Source of the DNA: Myrica gale
Taxonomy: Eukaryota; Streptophyta; Magnoliopsida; Fagales; Myricaceae
Length of the DNA stretch: 64,000 bases
Direction: 5' to 3'
Assembly: GCA_963930655.1 (NCBI GenBank)
Contig: OZ005617.1
Coordinates: 4,280,501-4,344,500 of the forward strand
Shown: positions 37,990 through 48,390 of the stretch, one piece after another
Layout: the number at the start of each line of letters is the position of its first letter
Position numbering within the stretch: position 1 is the first letter of the stretch
Made by a program: the position numbers and the translations under genes
The notes under the pieces: generated by a model
Told to the model about the DNA's origin: nothing
The model's input: the letters and a program-made list of their open reading frames with translations, nothing else
Database searches by the model: none

Positions 37990-38299
37990 GGGGGTAAAAG
38001 TCACTTTGCTCCCTAAACTATCAAGGCAATCTCAAACATTGGTCATATTTATCACTTTTGACACATTAAGCCTTTAAACTTTCAAAATCAATCGATTTGC
38101 GCTCTAAAATAAAATCTGACACTCAAAATTATGCCACATGACTCATTTATAACACATGCAGTATGATTTTGACCGATGGATACCTTTTAAGGGTGCAAAT
38201 TAATGAAATTTAGTAATTCTCAACATGTCAAAGATATTAGTTGAAGCTCTTATTTGAGATTCTTTGGTAGTTTGAGAGTGCAAATTGACTTTTTTCCGC
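37990..38299. mobile_element. MULE-type MITE with perfect 9-bp TSD
   Basis: 310 bp, ends GGGGGTAAAAGTCACTTTGC and, inverted, GCGGAAAAAAGTCAATTTGC, with inverted similarity of about 40 bp. Flanked on both sides by AAAGTTTAT (37981-37989 and 38300-38308). A 9-bp TSD is typical of Mutator-like elements. It starts about 150 bp after the stop codon of the membrane-protein gene and may fall within its 3' UTR or terminator. Confidence 0.88.
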
Positions 38300-38308
38300 A
38301 AAGTTTAT

Positions 38309-39672
38309 ATACTACAAATGATTGTGGTATGCCTTGGGAGTTTACACCAAGTAGACTCTGTTAAACAATTTGGATCTTTGAATTCTCATGTTCTTCACCA
38401 ATCTTTTTATTGCAACCTGAATCCTGGGCAGATGGGTACGAGTTAAAACCCTTTAGCTTAGAATTTAGATAAGATAATAGTGGTGTTTGGGTAAGTGCAC
38501 GTCTATCTTTGGAGGGAGCCCAATAATATGAGCATGTATCTTACTTTTAGGCCTTGAATTTTATCATGCATCTTGGAGTTCATTGCGTTGGGCCTGAAAT
38601 CACTTTCACGGACATCTGGACCCAGCAGTCTTCACTGTTAATCGTCACAGATAATGCAAAAAAAAAAAAAACAAACATAAATTGAATCCCTGTTACCGGT
38701 GCATTTCTCTTAATGGTGCGACTTAATATTGAATCCATGAGATTAAAATAATAATAATAATAATATTGAATCCATGAAAAATGCTATTTAACCTTCCTAC
38801 ATGTTGCGTTAAAAATACATAAAAATAATAATTACGAAAAAGATAAAAGGGAAGAAACATGTAGACCAACGATTAGGTAAGAGTAATCAAATCTGCCGTC
38901 CTCTTTGTTTCATTGGACTTTGTGGGTAGGAGTATAAAATCTACTAATCTAGGGCGGATACCAACATGCAGAAGGGTTTGAATAGAAAATATTTTTTATC
39001 CTCTGTTAAATTATTTTTTTAAGTTATTAATTAATAATTAAGTGCTCCACCTTCTCGTAAATCATAAGCAAATACCATTTTTATTCAGATCTGGTTCGGT
39101 TGTAAACGACAAAAAACATGATAGACTCGATTGGTTAGGAGCATGTGAGGCTGGCTCGTCAGGTCCACCACGTGGTGGCTTCCCATTGGACCACTGTTCA
39201 CGGAGCTCGTGCACTCTTGCGGTCCTTTTTGGCGGATGAGAGATGTCCGGATAGGGGAACATCACGTGGCGTGACCCACTGCAGATTGTCAGATCCAGTC
39301 ACATGAGTGGGATTTAATGCCCTCTCGGGAGACCGAATACATGGCCTGATGTCCCCGGATTTCTCGGCCACAGACTCACCGTTGATTGCGATTTGAGAGT
39401 GGCCTTCCAGGCCCAACCGATCGGGACGCGAGTTGCGGAGGTGTTGACGGCTGTGATCATACAACATGACATTCTTATCGTATCCTCGTTTTCATTTTGT
39501 TTATTAGCGAACTAGTCAATTTCCATTTTGCTAGCCTTTTACAGTTCAAGCTCCGCCGACAAAACAAACGATCCTTTTCGGCGCCGTATGTGTCCAAGAT
39601 GGAAATTACTCTAATTTATCGAGGTTTAAATTTATTATTTACCAAAAAAAATTACGAACTACGCAAACTTTT
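38309..39672. other. Intergenic, no gene recognised
   Basis: No recognisable coding sequence. An ATA/TAA repeat lies at about 38745-38765. A GC-richer patch at 39080-39470 contains two CACGTGG G-box-like words (near 39168 and 39263), but no gene was found next to it. Confidence 0.5.
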
Positions 39673-40320
39673 GTATCAGGTTTCGACCGGCACTCCTTGT
39701 CCGAACTTCTAGCATCTCCTCTTGGACCTTTCGACGCTCGTCTGGTATCATTCTGATATCTTCTCTCGAATCTTCTCGCGTCCCGTTCGGTATTCTTCTG
39801 ACGATCGTTTGACGTATTCTCTCTGACTTTCCGGCACCCCGTCTGGCATTCCTCCAGCAACCTTCCGGCGATCTCCTCCATTCCGACGGCCCTCTCCGGC
39901 TATCTTCAGGCGATTGTCTATCTTCTCCAGTCAGATTCCGGCCATATTTAGGCAAATGTCCGCTCTGCTCCCGCCGATTCCGGCCATCTTCCGCGTGACT
40001 GTCCGCCCTTCTCTGACCATCCTTTGATGCCAATTTTTTCTTATGAGAAATTTCTTTTTGTAAGTCCAAACTCTTATGCCAATTCTTATGTCAATTCTTA
40101 TGACCATCCACTTGAGTTTGCGGGAGAATATTAGAGTTATTAGAGTCTCACATTGCTAAAGCAATGCGAGCCATTGTAATCAAAGACTTATAAATAAAGT
40201 CTATCTGTAATCACATCCTTACACCAGTGAGTACACACATCTGTCCAGTTGGACCTTCCCATAGTAAATGTAGGTCTATGGACCGAACCACTTAAATCTT
40301 GAGTCTCACTTCTCTATTTG
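39673..40320 (+). mobile_element. Truncated TRIM-like LTR element
   Basis: The interior (39673-40128) begins with TTGTATCAGG, reminiscent of a primer-binding site, and consists of TCCGGC-rich, non-coding DNA like the inside of the TRIM at 1851-2046. It ends in a purine tract (GCGGGAGAA). Directly after comes an LTR-like segment (40129 to about 40320, starting TATTAGAGTTATTAGAGTC) that aligns with 25400-25590. A left LTR was not found. Confidence 0.55.
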
Positions 40321-41242
40321 ATGTTCTTCTTTTTTTATAGTAACAAGTAAAATTTTCACAAGATGAGTTTCATTAAAATAAAATCGAGCTCACCTATATA
40401 AACCTAAGCCCTCAATAAAATTTAAGAATTTTAAAATTAATAAAATTTATTAAAGTAGCAAGCTAGTTAAAGAGTTTCTTATCTGTTTTCACTTTAATCA
40501 ATGGGGATCATCCTGGCCTAACTTCTATCGGGGGGATACTTTGTTCAATTTTACTATTTGGGAAGAAAATAGTAACTATCTTACATGTATGATTTAGATA
40601 TAATATATATATAATACGTAATATTAATTTACATAAATTATCTATTATTTTGAGAAAAAAACAAAATGCTACAATTCTTTGCTTTAACAATCAATCATTC
40701 CAATTGTTAAAAGAGTAGCTTAGTGGAAGAGTTTCTTAATTCTTATTTCCTATCCGGTTTCCCTTTAGAACATGGGGATCTCCCTAAGGTGTATGGAGGG
40801 TAAATTATTATCATGATTGAAGCAGCCTTCAGATGCTTTCACAACATTCCATTTGGCAATTGCTCAATGCATGGTGCTCGAGTAGTGTACGAAATCTGAC
40901 ATTTTCTAATGTTTTGTTGCCTCCTTCGGCCATAACAGAGAATAGCCAAATTACGAACACGATCAAGTTGCATATACACAAAAAGTTTGGGCCCTAACAT
41001 CCACTGCAGTTGGTAGGGTCGACGTTATAAGGAGCAGGCCGCTTGGATTCTGGTGTCGGCTAGCTCTCGATCGACTTTCACTTTAATCTAGAAACCATAA
41101 GATCTCATTGAAAACTATATATTCTTTCATCTTTCCAAGGGCCGCACTGAAGTCCCTGCATGGAAGAGCGTTCAATGAAATGTTGGGCATTGTGCACGTG
41201 TGGAGGCTCAATATATGTGTGGCGGCCTCTCTTCTGCTCTTC
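40321..41242. other. Intergenic with a dispersed repeat pair
   Basis: No gene. Two related segments, about 40454-40535 and 40713-40800, share AAGAGTTTCTTA and ATGGGGATC. Confidence 0.4.
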
Positions 41243-41250
41243 CCCTTATA

Positions 41251-42312
41251 GAGTGCGGAATCGGAAATGAATTTGAAGGGTAAACTTTTAAAAGAAAATG
41301 ATAAAAAAATTATTATGTATGGTAAAAAAATGTATTAAAGTTAAAATATTAAAAATTAAGGACTGAATTTTTTAAAAATATATTATATTGAAGTATATGG
41401 ACCGTACTATTTGGTAAGGGTGAGAAGTGACAATTGGATCCTACGAGTATGTATCTTCAGGGAAAAAATATTTTATCAAATACTCCCTACGAATTTGATC
41501 CCTAATCCCAATATCATATTCTTCAATGAGATTACGTAACCCTAGATCAGCAATAATATCATCCGAACTAAACAAAAGACGAGAGATTTTCGAACTAGTA
41601 TTCATCTTAGAAGTAGTAACCACGTTAGGAGTATTAGACGACCCCACTATTTTTTTTATCAAAAACTTATATGGTATTTAAACAAAACAAAACAAAAAAT
41701 TCATCAATATAATTTCACAAGTCACACCCTATCCTAATCACAATTTCACAACCTAGTCCTAATCACAATTTCAATATAATTTTAAAACCTAATCACAATT
41801 TCCCAATTCAATATAATGCACATTAATAATTTCACAACCCAACCATGTAGTATCACAAATAATTCAATAGATGAAAGCATAGAAATGCACTTATGTGATT
41901 TTTCTTTTTACTTCAAGATTGTGTCGTCTGATCTACTACCTATTCTTAGTATTTTATTAAGTTTTTGTATAGGTTTCGTTTGTTGCAAGTTATATCCAAT
42001 ATTCATGCATCTGCCCAAAGAAGACAACAAATTAAAAAAAATTACAATCAAATGAAAAAATGTAGGATATTATAGTATTTCAGTGGAAAGTCAAACTAAT
42101 TGTAGCATTAATAAAAATCTGCTTGTGAGTTTTCTTTATCTGAAATGATTGAAATCGTCGTTTATTTACTAGAATTATATAACACTTTAAATCATTAAAA
42201 GGGCCAACCTAGTATAAAAGTGAGCAAATTAGTTATAATTAAAAAAAAAATCAAGCATTTTGCATCGGCCAACCGGGGCAGGGCCCAGTTGGCCCCCTTA
42301 AATCCGCCACTG
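41251..42312 (-). mobile_element. hAT element remnant with perfect 8-bp TSD
   Basis: 1062 bp between imperfect termini GAGTGCGGAATC (left) and GATTTAAGG-side CCGCCACTG (right, inverted CAGTGGCGGATT). Flanked by CCCTTATA on both sides (41243-41250 and 42313-42320), the hAT TSD length. The minus strand carries the start of a transposase frame (41441-41662). Its left part aligns with the small element at 19573-19884, making the two members of one family. Confidence 0.88.
41441..41662 (-). pseudogene. hAT transposase N-terminal remnant (TTF-type/DUF4371 group)
   Basis: 73 codons reading SSDDIIADLGLRNLIEEYDI and IRDQIRREYLIKYF. This corresponds to the conserved 'DPG-R-PI--Y-PN-RD-VRR-YL' start of plant TTF-type zinc-finger hAT transposases. 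The zinc finger and catalytic and dimerisation regions that should follow are absent, so it is a deletion derivative. It lies inside the hAT element bounded by the CCCTTATA duplication. Confidence 0.65.
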
Positions 42313-42605
42313 CCCTTATACCTAATATATATATATTCACATGCTATCGTTTGATGACATATGGTGAAAACTTCTCTTTTCTGTAAGTGGGGTTATAACT
42401 TGCCCAGACAAAAAAAAAAGGTGGGGTTATAACTTATAACTATAGCCTATAGGGAGGTTTTTTGTTTTTGTTTTCTTGAGCATGCTTATCTCTTTGGTCG
42501 ACGGTCTAGTATTCCAATATTGCTGCATCTTTTGGCCTCTAGAAGAACAGTGGGATCTCTGGATCATAGAAGCTGCCACATGCAATGTTTTTACCTTATT
42601 TCTTT

Positions 42606-42889
42606 GGGTTAATGTCCTTTTTAGTCCTTAGATTTTAGAGCGGTACTCGTTTTAGTCCCTAGGTTTTATTTTTGTTCAAAACAGCCCCTAGGTTATTTAC
42701 GTTTGTCTTTTTAGTCCTTCCGTCCAATTCCGTCACTCCCGAGCCCAGTCAGCTAACGGTGTGACACGTCACACCCAATAGAATATTGACACGTGTACCA
42801 ACTTTTTAAAAAATAATAAAAATTTCCACATGGACAAAACTAAAAAAAAAAACAAAAACAAAAAACGGGAGAGGCACCCCCGTGGCCAC
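42606..42889 (+). repeat. Left terminal inverted repeat of MULE
   Basis: Pairs with 44327-44610 in inverted orientation. Both contain TTTTAGTCCTTCCGTC, GTGACACGTCACACC and ACACGTGTACCAAC. The left arm has an extra A-rich insertion near 42850. Confidence 0.9.
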
Positions 42890-44219
42890 TAAGGGTGATC
42901 AATTAATCCGGTTTCCACCGGAAATTCCGGTTCCGGTACCGGAATTCCGGTACCGGTTCCGGCCAATTCCGGAACCGGAACCCTTTTTAGGGAATTTCCG
43001 GAACCGGAATTTCCGGCGGAAACCCGGAATTTTCCGGTTCCGGAAATTTTTTTTAAAAAACAAATTCAAAATCAAGGTATGCTGGGTTTGCTGATTGTTG
43101 ATTGTTGATTGTTTGCTGATTGTACATAAAAATGGAGATGCAAATTACAAATTAGTAGCATTCACTTCATTAATTCAGGCCAAATTACAAATTAGTTCAT
43201 TTTACAGGATAGAGTTTCAGAATTCAAATTTCAAGTTCTTACGTTTAAAATTGGTTTGAAACCAAAACTAATTTGGTTATAATTGTTCATCATATATCTA
43301 GGGTGTAGGCTATGGGAGATTGTTGATTGTTTGCTGATTGTTTGATTGCTCATGAGAATAATTTGTGAAGTTTGGCCACACACCAGAAGACATAAATGTA
43401 AAATTTTCAGTCTAAGTGTCGATAGTGTCGACACATAATACCATGGTGTCGACACATTGGTCACACACCAGAAGACATGTCCCAGGCCAATATGATGGTG
43501 TCGACACATTGGACAAAGGTGTCGACACCATCAGCTTGGCCTGGAAACCTGCTTTCAGTTGATAGTGCAATGTGTCGACACATTTGTACAATGTGTCGAC
43601 ACCATCATATTGGCCTGGGACATGTCTTCTGGTGTGTGACCAATGTGTCGACACCATGGTATTATGTGTCGACACTATAGATACTTAGACTGAAAATTTT
43701 ACATTTATTTTTACATTTAGATAGATTGAGTCATTTTACATTTATTTTTTGTTAAATTTTTTGCTTTGTTAATTGATTATTTGGTTCTCTTAGTATTGTT
43801 TTGTTTTTCTTTTGTAGAGATGGAGAACTTGAGGATATTAGTTGGACAAGCACAATGATCTATTTAGTATTTTAGTGGCTGATATCCTATTTCAATTAAC
43901 TCTAGCTTCGTTTATACATGATTGTATTTATATATTTTGGAAAAAATAATTATAGAGACATTTGTTCAGGAAAAAAAACAGCCAAATTTTGGCTTTGGGC
44001 TTTTAAAAAAAGTTGGGCCTAAACTAAATATATATTTTTTAGGCCCATATAAGGAACCGGAATTTCCGGTTCCGGTTCCGGAAATTCCGGTTCCAATTCC
44101 GGTTCCGGTTCCTGTAAATTCCGGAATGGAACCGGAATGGAAAATCCCATTCCGGTGAGTACCGGAACCGGAACCGGAATGACCCATTCCGGTTCCATCC
44201 GGTTCCGGTTTCACCCTTA
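42890..44219. mobile_element. Ac-like hAT element nested in MULE
   Basis: 1330 bp with termini TAAGGGTGATC and TTTCACCCTTA (inverted TAAGGGTGAAA). Flanked by the perfect 8-bp duplication GTGGCCAC (42882-42889 and 44220-44227), which is itself a palindrome. Both subterminal regions (42905-43045 and 44050-44210) are dense in GGAACCGGAA/TTCCGGTTCC words, the likely transposase-binding repeats. No transposase frame was recognised. It carries the GTGTCGACAC hairpin at 43392-43708. Confidence 0.9.
43392..43708. repeat. Near-perfect 317-bp hairpin with GTGTCGACAC repeats
   Basis: Arms of about 135 bp begin ATAAATGTAAAATTTTCAGT on both strands and differ at only a few positions. They surround a loop of roughly 45 bp. 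The core TGTCGACA, usually within the palindrome GTGTCGACAC, occurs eight times across the arms, with a degenerate ninth (GTGTCGATAG) in the left arm. The left arm also repeats the words CACACACCAGAAGACAT found just outside it at 43376-43392. Small open frames on both strands are translations of the repeat. Confidence 0.88.
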
Positions 44220-44345
44220 GTGGCCACCACCGAACGGGGAGCCCAGATTTGGGCTCCTCTGGGCTCCCCGTCGCCGGGGTGAGTGCCCCCGGCCACCCCC
44301 GTCGACGGGGAGCCCAAATCTGGGCTCCCCGTTCGGTGGTGGCCA
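44220..44345. repeat. GC-rich palindrome inside MULE
   Basis: GTGGCCACCACCGAACGGGG at the left and its inverse at the right form arms of about 38 bp containing CCCAGATTTGGGCTCC/GGAGCCCAAATCTGGG. It is the inner continuation of the MULE arms. Confidence 0.85.
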
Positions 44346-44610
44346 CGGGGGTGCCTCTCCCGTTTTTTTTTTTTAGTTTTGTCCATGTGGACATTTTTAT
44401 TATTTTTTAAAAAGTTGGTACACGTGTCAATATTTTATTGGGTGTGACGTGTCACACCGTTTGCTGACTGGGCTCGGGAGTGACGGAATTAGACGGAAGG
44501 ACTAAAAAGACAAACGTAAATAACCTAGGGACTGTTTTGAACAAAAATAAAACCTAGGGACTAAAACGAGTACCGCCCCAAAACCTAGGGACTAAAATGG
44601 ACGTTAACCC
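44327..44610 (-). repeat. Right terminal inverted repeat of MULE
   Basis: Inverted partner of 42606-42889. The outermost bases TTAACCC abut the TATTTCTTT duplication. Confidence 0.9.
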
Positions 44611-44619
44611 TATTTCTTT

Positions 44620-46481
44620 TTGGTGGGGGTACTTCTACTAGCTAGGCGCTTATGATTTTAGCCCACGAGTTGGACGACAATCGAACCCTCATGAGTTCAC
44701 TACCACATTCTTTTGGGGGGCACAACTGGAAGTGAAGTGACAGAGATAAATGGTACTGCAAGTTCTAATCATGTTGCAGTAAAAAGTGTTAAGGAAATCG
44801 TTTTCACAGAAAGGAGATTATTGTAAAAAGTGTTAGGGAAATCGTTTTCACAGAAAAGAGATTATTTTAAAGGATTCATATATAACGTTTTACTGATGTT
44901 GAGTACTAAGAGATCAGTTGAAACTCAAATGTCGTTTGTTTCCCACAAAAGTTATTCTGTGCTGTTGTGGGGCTAAGGGCTGCAGGTTCTATATTGGTTG
45001 AAAGCTTGCAACCAATCCACTTTCCAAATTGCTGCACTCTAGTTTTATATATAATCTATAAACGTAAAATATGTCCCCATTAGAAGTATACCGCACCGCT
45101 ATTCAAGCATCCAATTGCGCTGCTATTGAAAATTAATAACCCAAAATCATGCACACAATCGGGGAGTGGCCATTGATAATCACTTTTTGGACCAGAAAAT
45201 GGTCCAAATAATGGAAAGACGTACAGCATGATAAAAGAATGCTTATTTGCAGCACATAATGGTAATTAGAAGCTGGTGCAGACTTGGAACAATAAATTAA
45301 TTAAAGTTCTGTTGGGGAGGAGAAAAAGCAAGCCCACCACACCGTATTTCTCCTTGATTGGCTCTATCCGTGTGTCGTCCCGGCTGTACCATGCATATAT
45401 ATTTGAATCTTCCTTGATTTGCGCTTAATGCAAGCAGCTTCATATATCCTTTCATTAGAGCTGGAAAAGGCAAGCTAGCATGTTAAAGTCCACCCAAGAA
45501 ACAAATTAGTAATGTGGAAAGCCTCTTTCTTTTAATGTGTCATTTTCAGCTTATTTTTTGTGTGCACGGTGCATTTGGACATCAGTCAGGGCTATTGACC
45601 TTCATATATGCCTCTTCACTTGTCCATAAAAGTCTGCATTTTTCGTGCAAAACAGCTCAAACTTAACTCTTCGATGGAACGAATCTACCAAAACGCTTAG
45701 ACATGACCCAAAAACAAAACTAATGAAGAAGAACAAGTGTGGTTCACCACTGAAATCTCCTATTTCCGCTTATAATTTTTTTTCCCTATTTCCACTTTTA
45801 AATTTGTGAAAAAGGTGTATTTATTGTATGGGACAGTATTGAGTTCGAAATTAAAGGGTCTATGATATAAAGGAGTTCAGCCGCCCACCCTATTTTACAC
45901 CAGCTACTTTTTTTTTTTTCTAAGCTACACCAATTACTTGTTACTTGTTAGGGGGGAAAAGGGTACTTCTCCCCCACGCCATTAAAGCCCTCAAATTTCT
46001 GTCCTTCTGGGAAGGGGACAAGCAAATATCATGTAAGATCTATATGGGGCCACGTTCCTCGTATAGACAGCAGTTCAGTTTCGTGGCTGGGTTCCAAAAG
46101 TTGCAGTTGCTAAAATACGCAGGAAGAGCGAACCACACACCCCGTTGCTGTTTTCCCTTTACTTTAATATGTACAAGTTACTGTAGTTTGTGCTTAGAAA
46201 AAGAAGAAGAAGAGGTTACTGTGGTTTGTAGCACGCTTTAATGGGAAAGCTTCTCTTTTCTATTGCATGCGGATAAGAAGATGCTAGTGACCTATCCAAA
46301 GTCCCACCATATTGATGGGAGAACATATTATACGAGCCATTTTGCTTTAAAAGCAGCAAAACGGGTCTTTTTTTCCCCTCGACAAACAAGGCGCAATTCA
46401 CGGCAATTTATATGAAGATGGTATTTGGTTATCAAGGGTTTAAAGTTACTGTAAATTCTGAGTATCCGCAATGATCCTTGA
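44620..46481. other. Intergenic, one short tandem repeat
   Basis: No gene recognised. A 44-bp unit (GTAAAAAGTGTTAAGGAAAT and onward) is duplicated in tandem at 44779 and 44823. Confidence 0.5.
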
Positions 46482-46715
46482 CGTATACATTATTTAAGTA
46501 GTAAATATTATCATTGTAGAGAATCGAATTAAGGTCGTTTAGCTGACTTATGAATTATGATACTTCTGACTAAGGGGCTGCTCATTTAACAAAAAATCCG
46601 TATACATTATTTAAGTAGTAAATATTATCATTGTAGAGAATCGAATTAAGGTCGTTTAGCTGACTTATGAATTATGATACTTCTGACTAAGGGGCTCTTC
46701 GTTTAACAAAAAATT
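46482..46715 (+). repeat. 117-bp tandem duplication
   Basis: Two almost identical copies starting CGTATACATTATTTAAGTAG at 46482 and 46599. Each ends AAGGGGCTNNTCNTTTAACA, so the duplicated unit includes the left tip of the neighbouring MITE. Confidence 0.9.
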
Positions 46716-46885
46716 CTCAATCCTCATGATTTTTTGAATTCTCACAATACAAAAATCTTACAACCAAACATCATTTTTAACATTACATAAAAATAACTAC
46801 AACACGCATACTAATAAAGTTAACATCAACTAAAAATTCTCAAAACACAAAAAATTCTCACAAAAATTATAACCGAACAACCTCT
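46690..46885. repeat. AT-rich MITE
   Basis: About 196 bp with ends AGGGGCTCTTCGTTTAA and, inverted, AGAGGTTGTTCGGTTAT (13 of 17 matching). Interior AT-rich with repeated AAAATTCTCA. TSD unclear. Confidence 0.55.
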
Positions 46886-48327
46886 AACTCATTCACGACG
46901 GGAGAGTGCATCAAATGGGTTTAGTATAATTTATCCGTGATCCATAAAAATGGTGCCATTTCTTGTGCCTATAAGACAAGGTTCCCTATTTTGCTTTCTT
47001 TTGTCCTCACCCTTTTTGAGGAATTCTATTGGGGTTTAAAAAAAAAGAAAAAGAGTGTAGTTGGAGATAACAGGAAAAGCAATGTATAAAAGTAACGTAG
47101 TGCAGAACTTGATTCTGTTTTTTCCCAATTACTTGTCACCTACTTGCATCGTCTGCACTATCTGGGATATGGATGAGAAGCCGTAGATTGAATATATAAT
47201 CACAATCTATGCTGCCCTTAGCTGAGATATAATGAGTGGTTGGAGGCCCTTCTGCAATCCATGACACGGGTAGCTATGATTCTTATAAAACCAGACAAAT
47301 AAACAGGGCAGTCTCATTACCAACAACCAAACTATTTCTGAAAGTGCTTATTCTTAAAAGCACCCTCAAAACGGTGGCCCATGGCATCCCAGAATAGAGG
47401 GTCGGCACTCGGCATCAAATCTCAACCACCACAATCGTCTGGATTTCAATGGAAAGTGAATGAGTTTCGGACCCGAAATATCAAACCTAGTTCAAAATTT
47501 AGTATACGTTAAGTTATGCAAGCTCCTATAACTTCCATCAACAAGACATATCTCCCTTTTCCATGATTTGTCCTTTTGAAAGATATACACCTCAGTACAC
47601 TAATCAGTCCAGAAACTTAAGCTTATAGATTGGGGCTAAATATCCTATTAATAATCCACAATTACGACAATTATTCATTGCCTGCCGGATTTGTCCTGTG
47701 ATCCTGGCACGTTTTGTTCTAATTAATATCGCAATTTTGACTGCAAGTTAATATTAACAACAGCATTGCGAGCTAGCTAGGTGTTTAGGGAAACACTGAG
47801 ATTCATTTGAATATTTTTCTAGTTGAAATTTGTTTCACTAAAGCAGTGACACCATGGCTACTCTTAAGGCATCATGAATTGTTAGGTTAGTTTTTGTTCA
47901 GATGAACTTTGTGAATCTGGGTTTCTTAAATTTTGCCATTAGATAAATTGGTATGTCCTACAAGCTGATCAGCCTTTGGTGTTGTTCCTTCCACCTCTGA
48001 AGGCATTATCTTGTTTTGAAGGTTTAGAATCTTGCTTTTGAGATCTTAAAGGCTAACCAATTCGAGGATGTTGGCACTTCTGAAGAAGCAACAAAGAGAC
48101 TCGGCTATGTGTCTATGTGGTTGCAAATCCACAACGTAAGTGCGCGGATCTGACCCCTTTTCCTTTTTCCCTAGTTGGATTGTAATTCTTTTTCTACCTT
48201 CCCATTTTGGGTGGGAGTTGTATGCTTCAATATATATAATTGCCAAGTTGACAACAAACCATGGAGAAATGAACTTTATAGACCCACTTGCCAGATGATA
48301 AGGAAGAGAACGGATTCCCTCCGAAGG
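46886..48327. other. Intergenic, no gene recognised
   Basis: I see no coding sequence, clear promoter or transposon ends here. The open frame overlapping 48046-48414 is produced by the hairpin at its end. Confidence 0.5.
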
Positions 48328-48390
48328 GAATCCGTCCGGATGCCCGAATGGAGGGCTGGATTGCCTCCATTCGGGCATCCGGACGGATTC
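48328..48390. repeat. Perfect 27-bp-stem hairpin
   Basis: GAATCCGTCCGGATGCCCGA and onward on the left pairs perfectly over 27 bp with the right arm across a 9-nt loop (48355-48363). A second small palindrome (GGATTCCCT/AGGGAATCC) abuts on the left. It has the form of a foldback tip or tiny MITE. Confidence 0.85.

Larger units (their letters stand above)
42606..44610. mobile_element. Foldback MULE with 9-bp TSD, host of a nested hAT
   Basis: 2005 bp bounded by GGGTTAATGTCC and, inverted, GGGTTAACGTCC. The TSD TATTTCTTT is perfect (42597-42605 and 44611-44619). The terminal inverted repeats are about 280 bp and differ at only a handful of sites. The right side adds a GC-rich palindrome (44220-44345). 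No transposase is visible. A hAT element occupies 42890-44219. Confidence 0.93.

Noticed and set aside
43477..43680. CRISPR-like array because of regular GTGTCGACAC spacing
   Set aside because: The repeats are part of one large inverted repeat in a plant transposon, spacers are shared between arms, and there are no cas genes.
43412..44394. Open frames with repeated VSTHW, VDTL or GTGTG words
   Set aside because: They translate the GTGTCGACAC hairpin and the GGAACC subterminal repeats of the hAT, not a protein gene.
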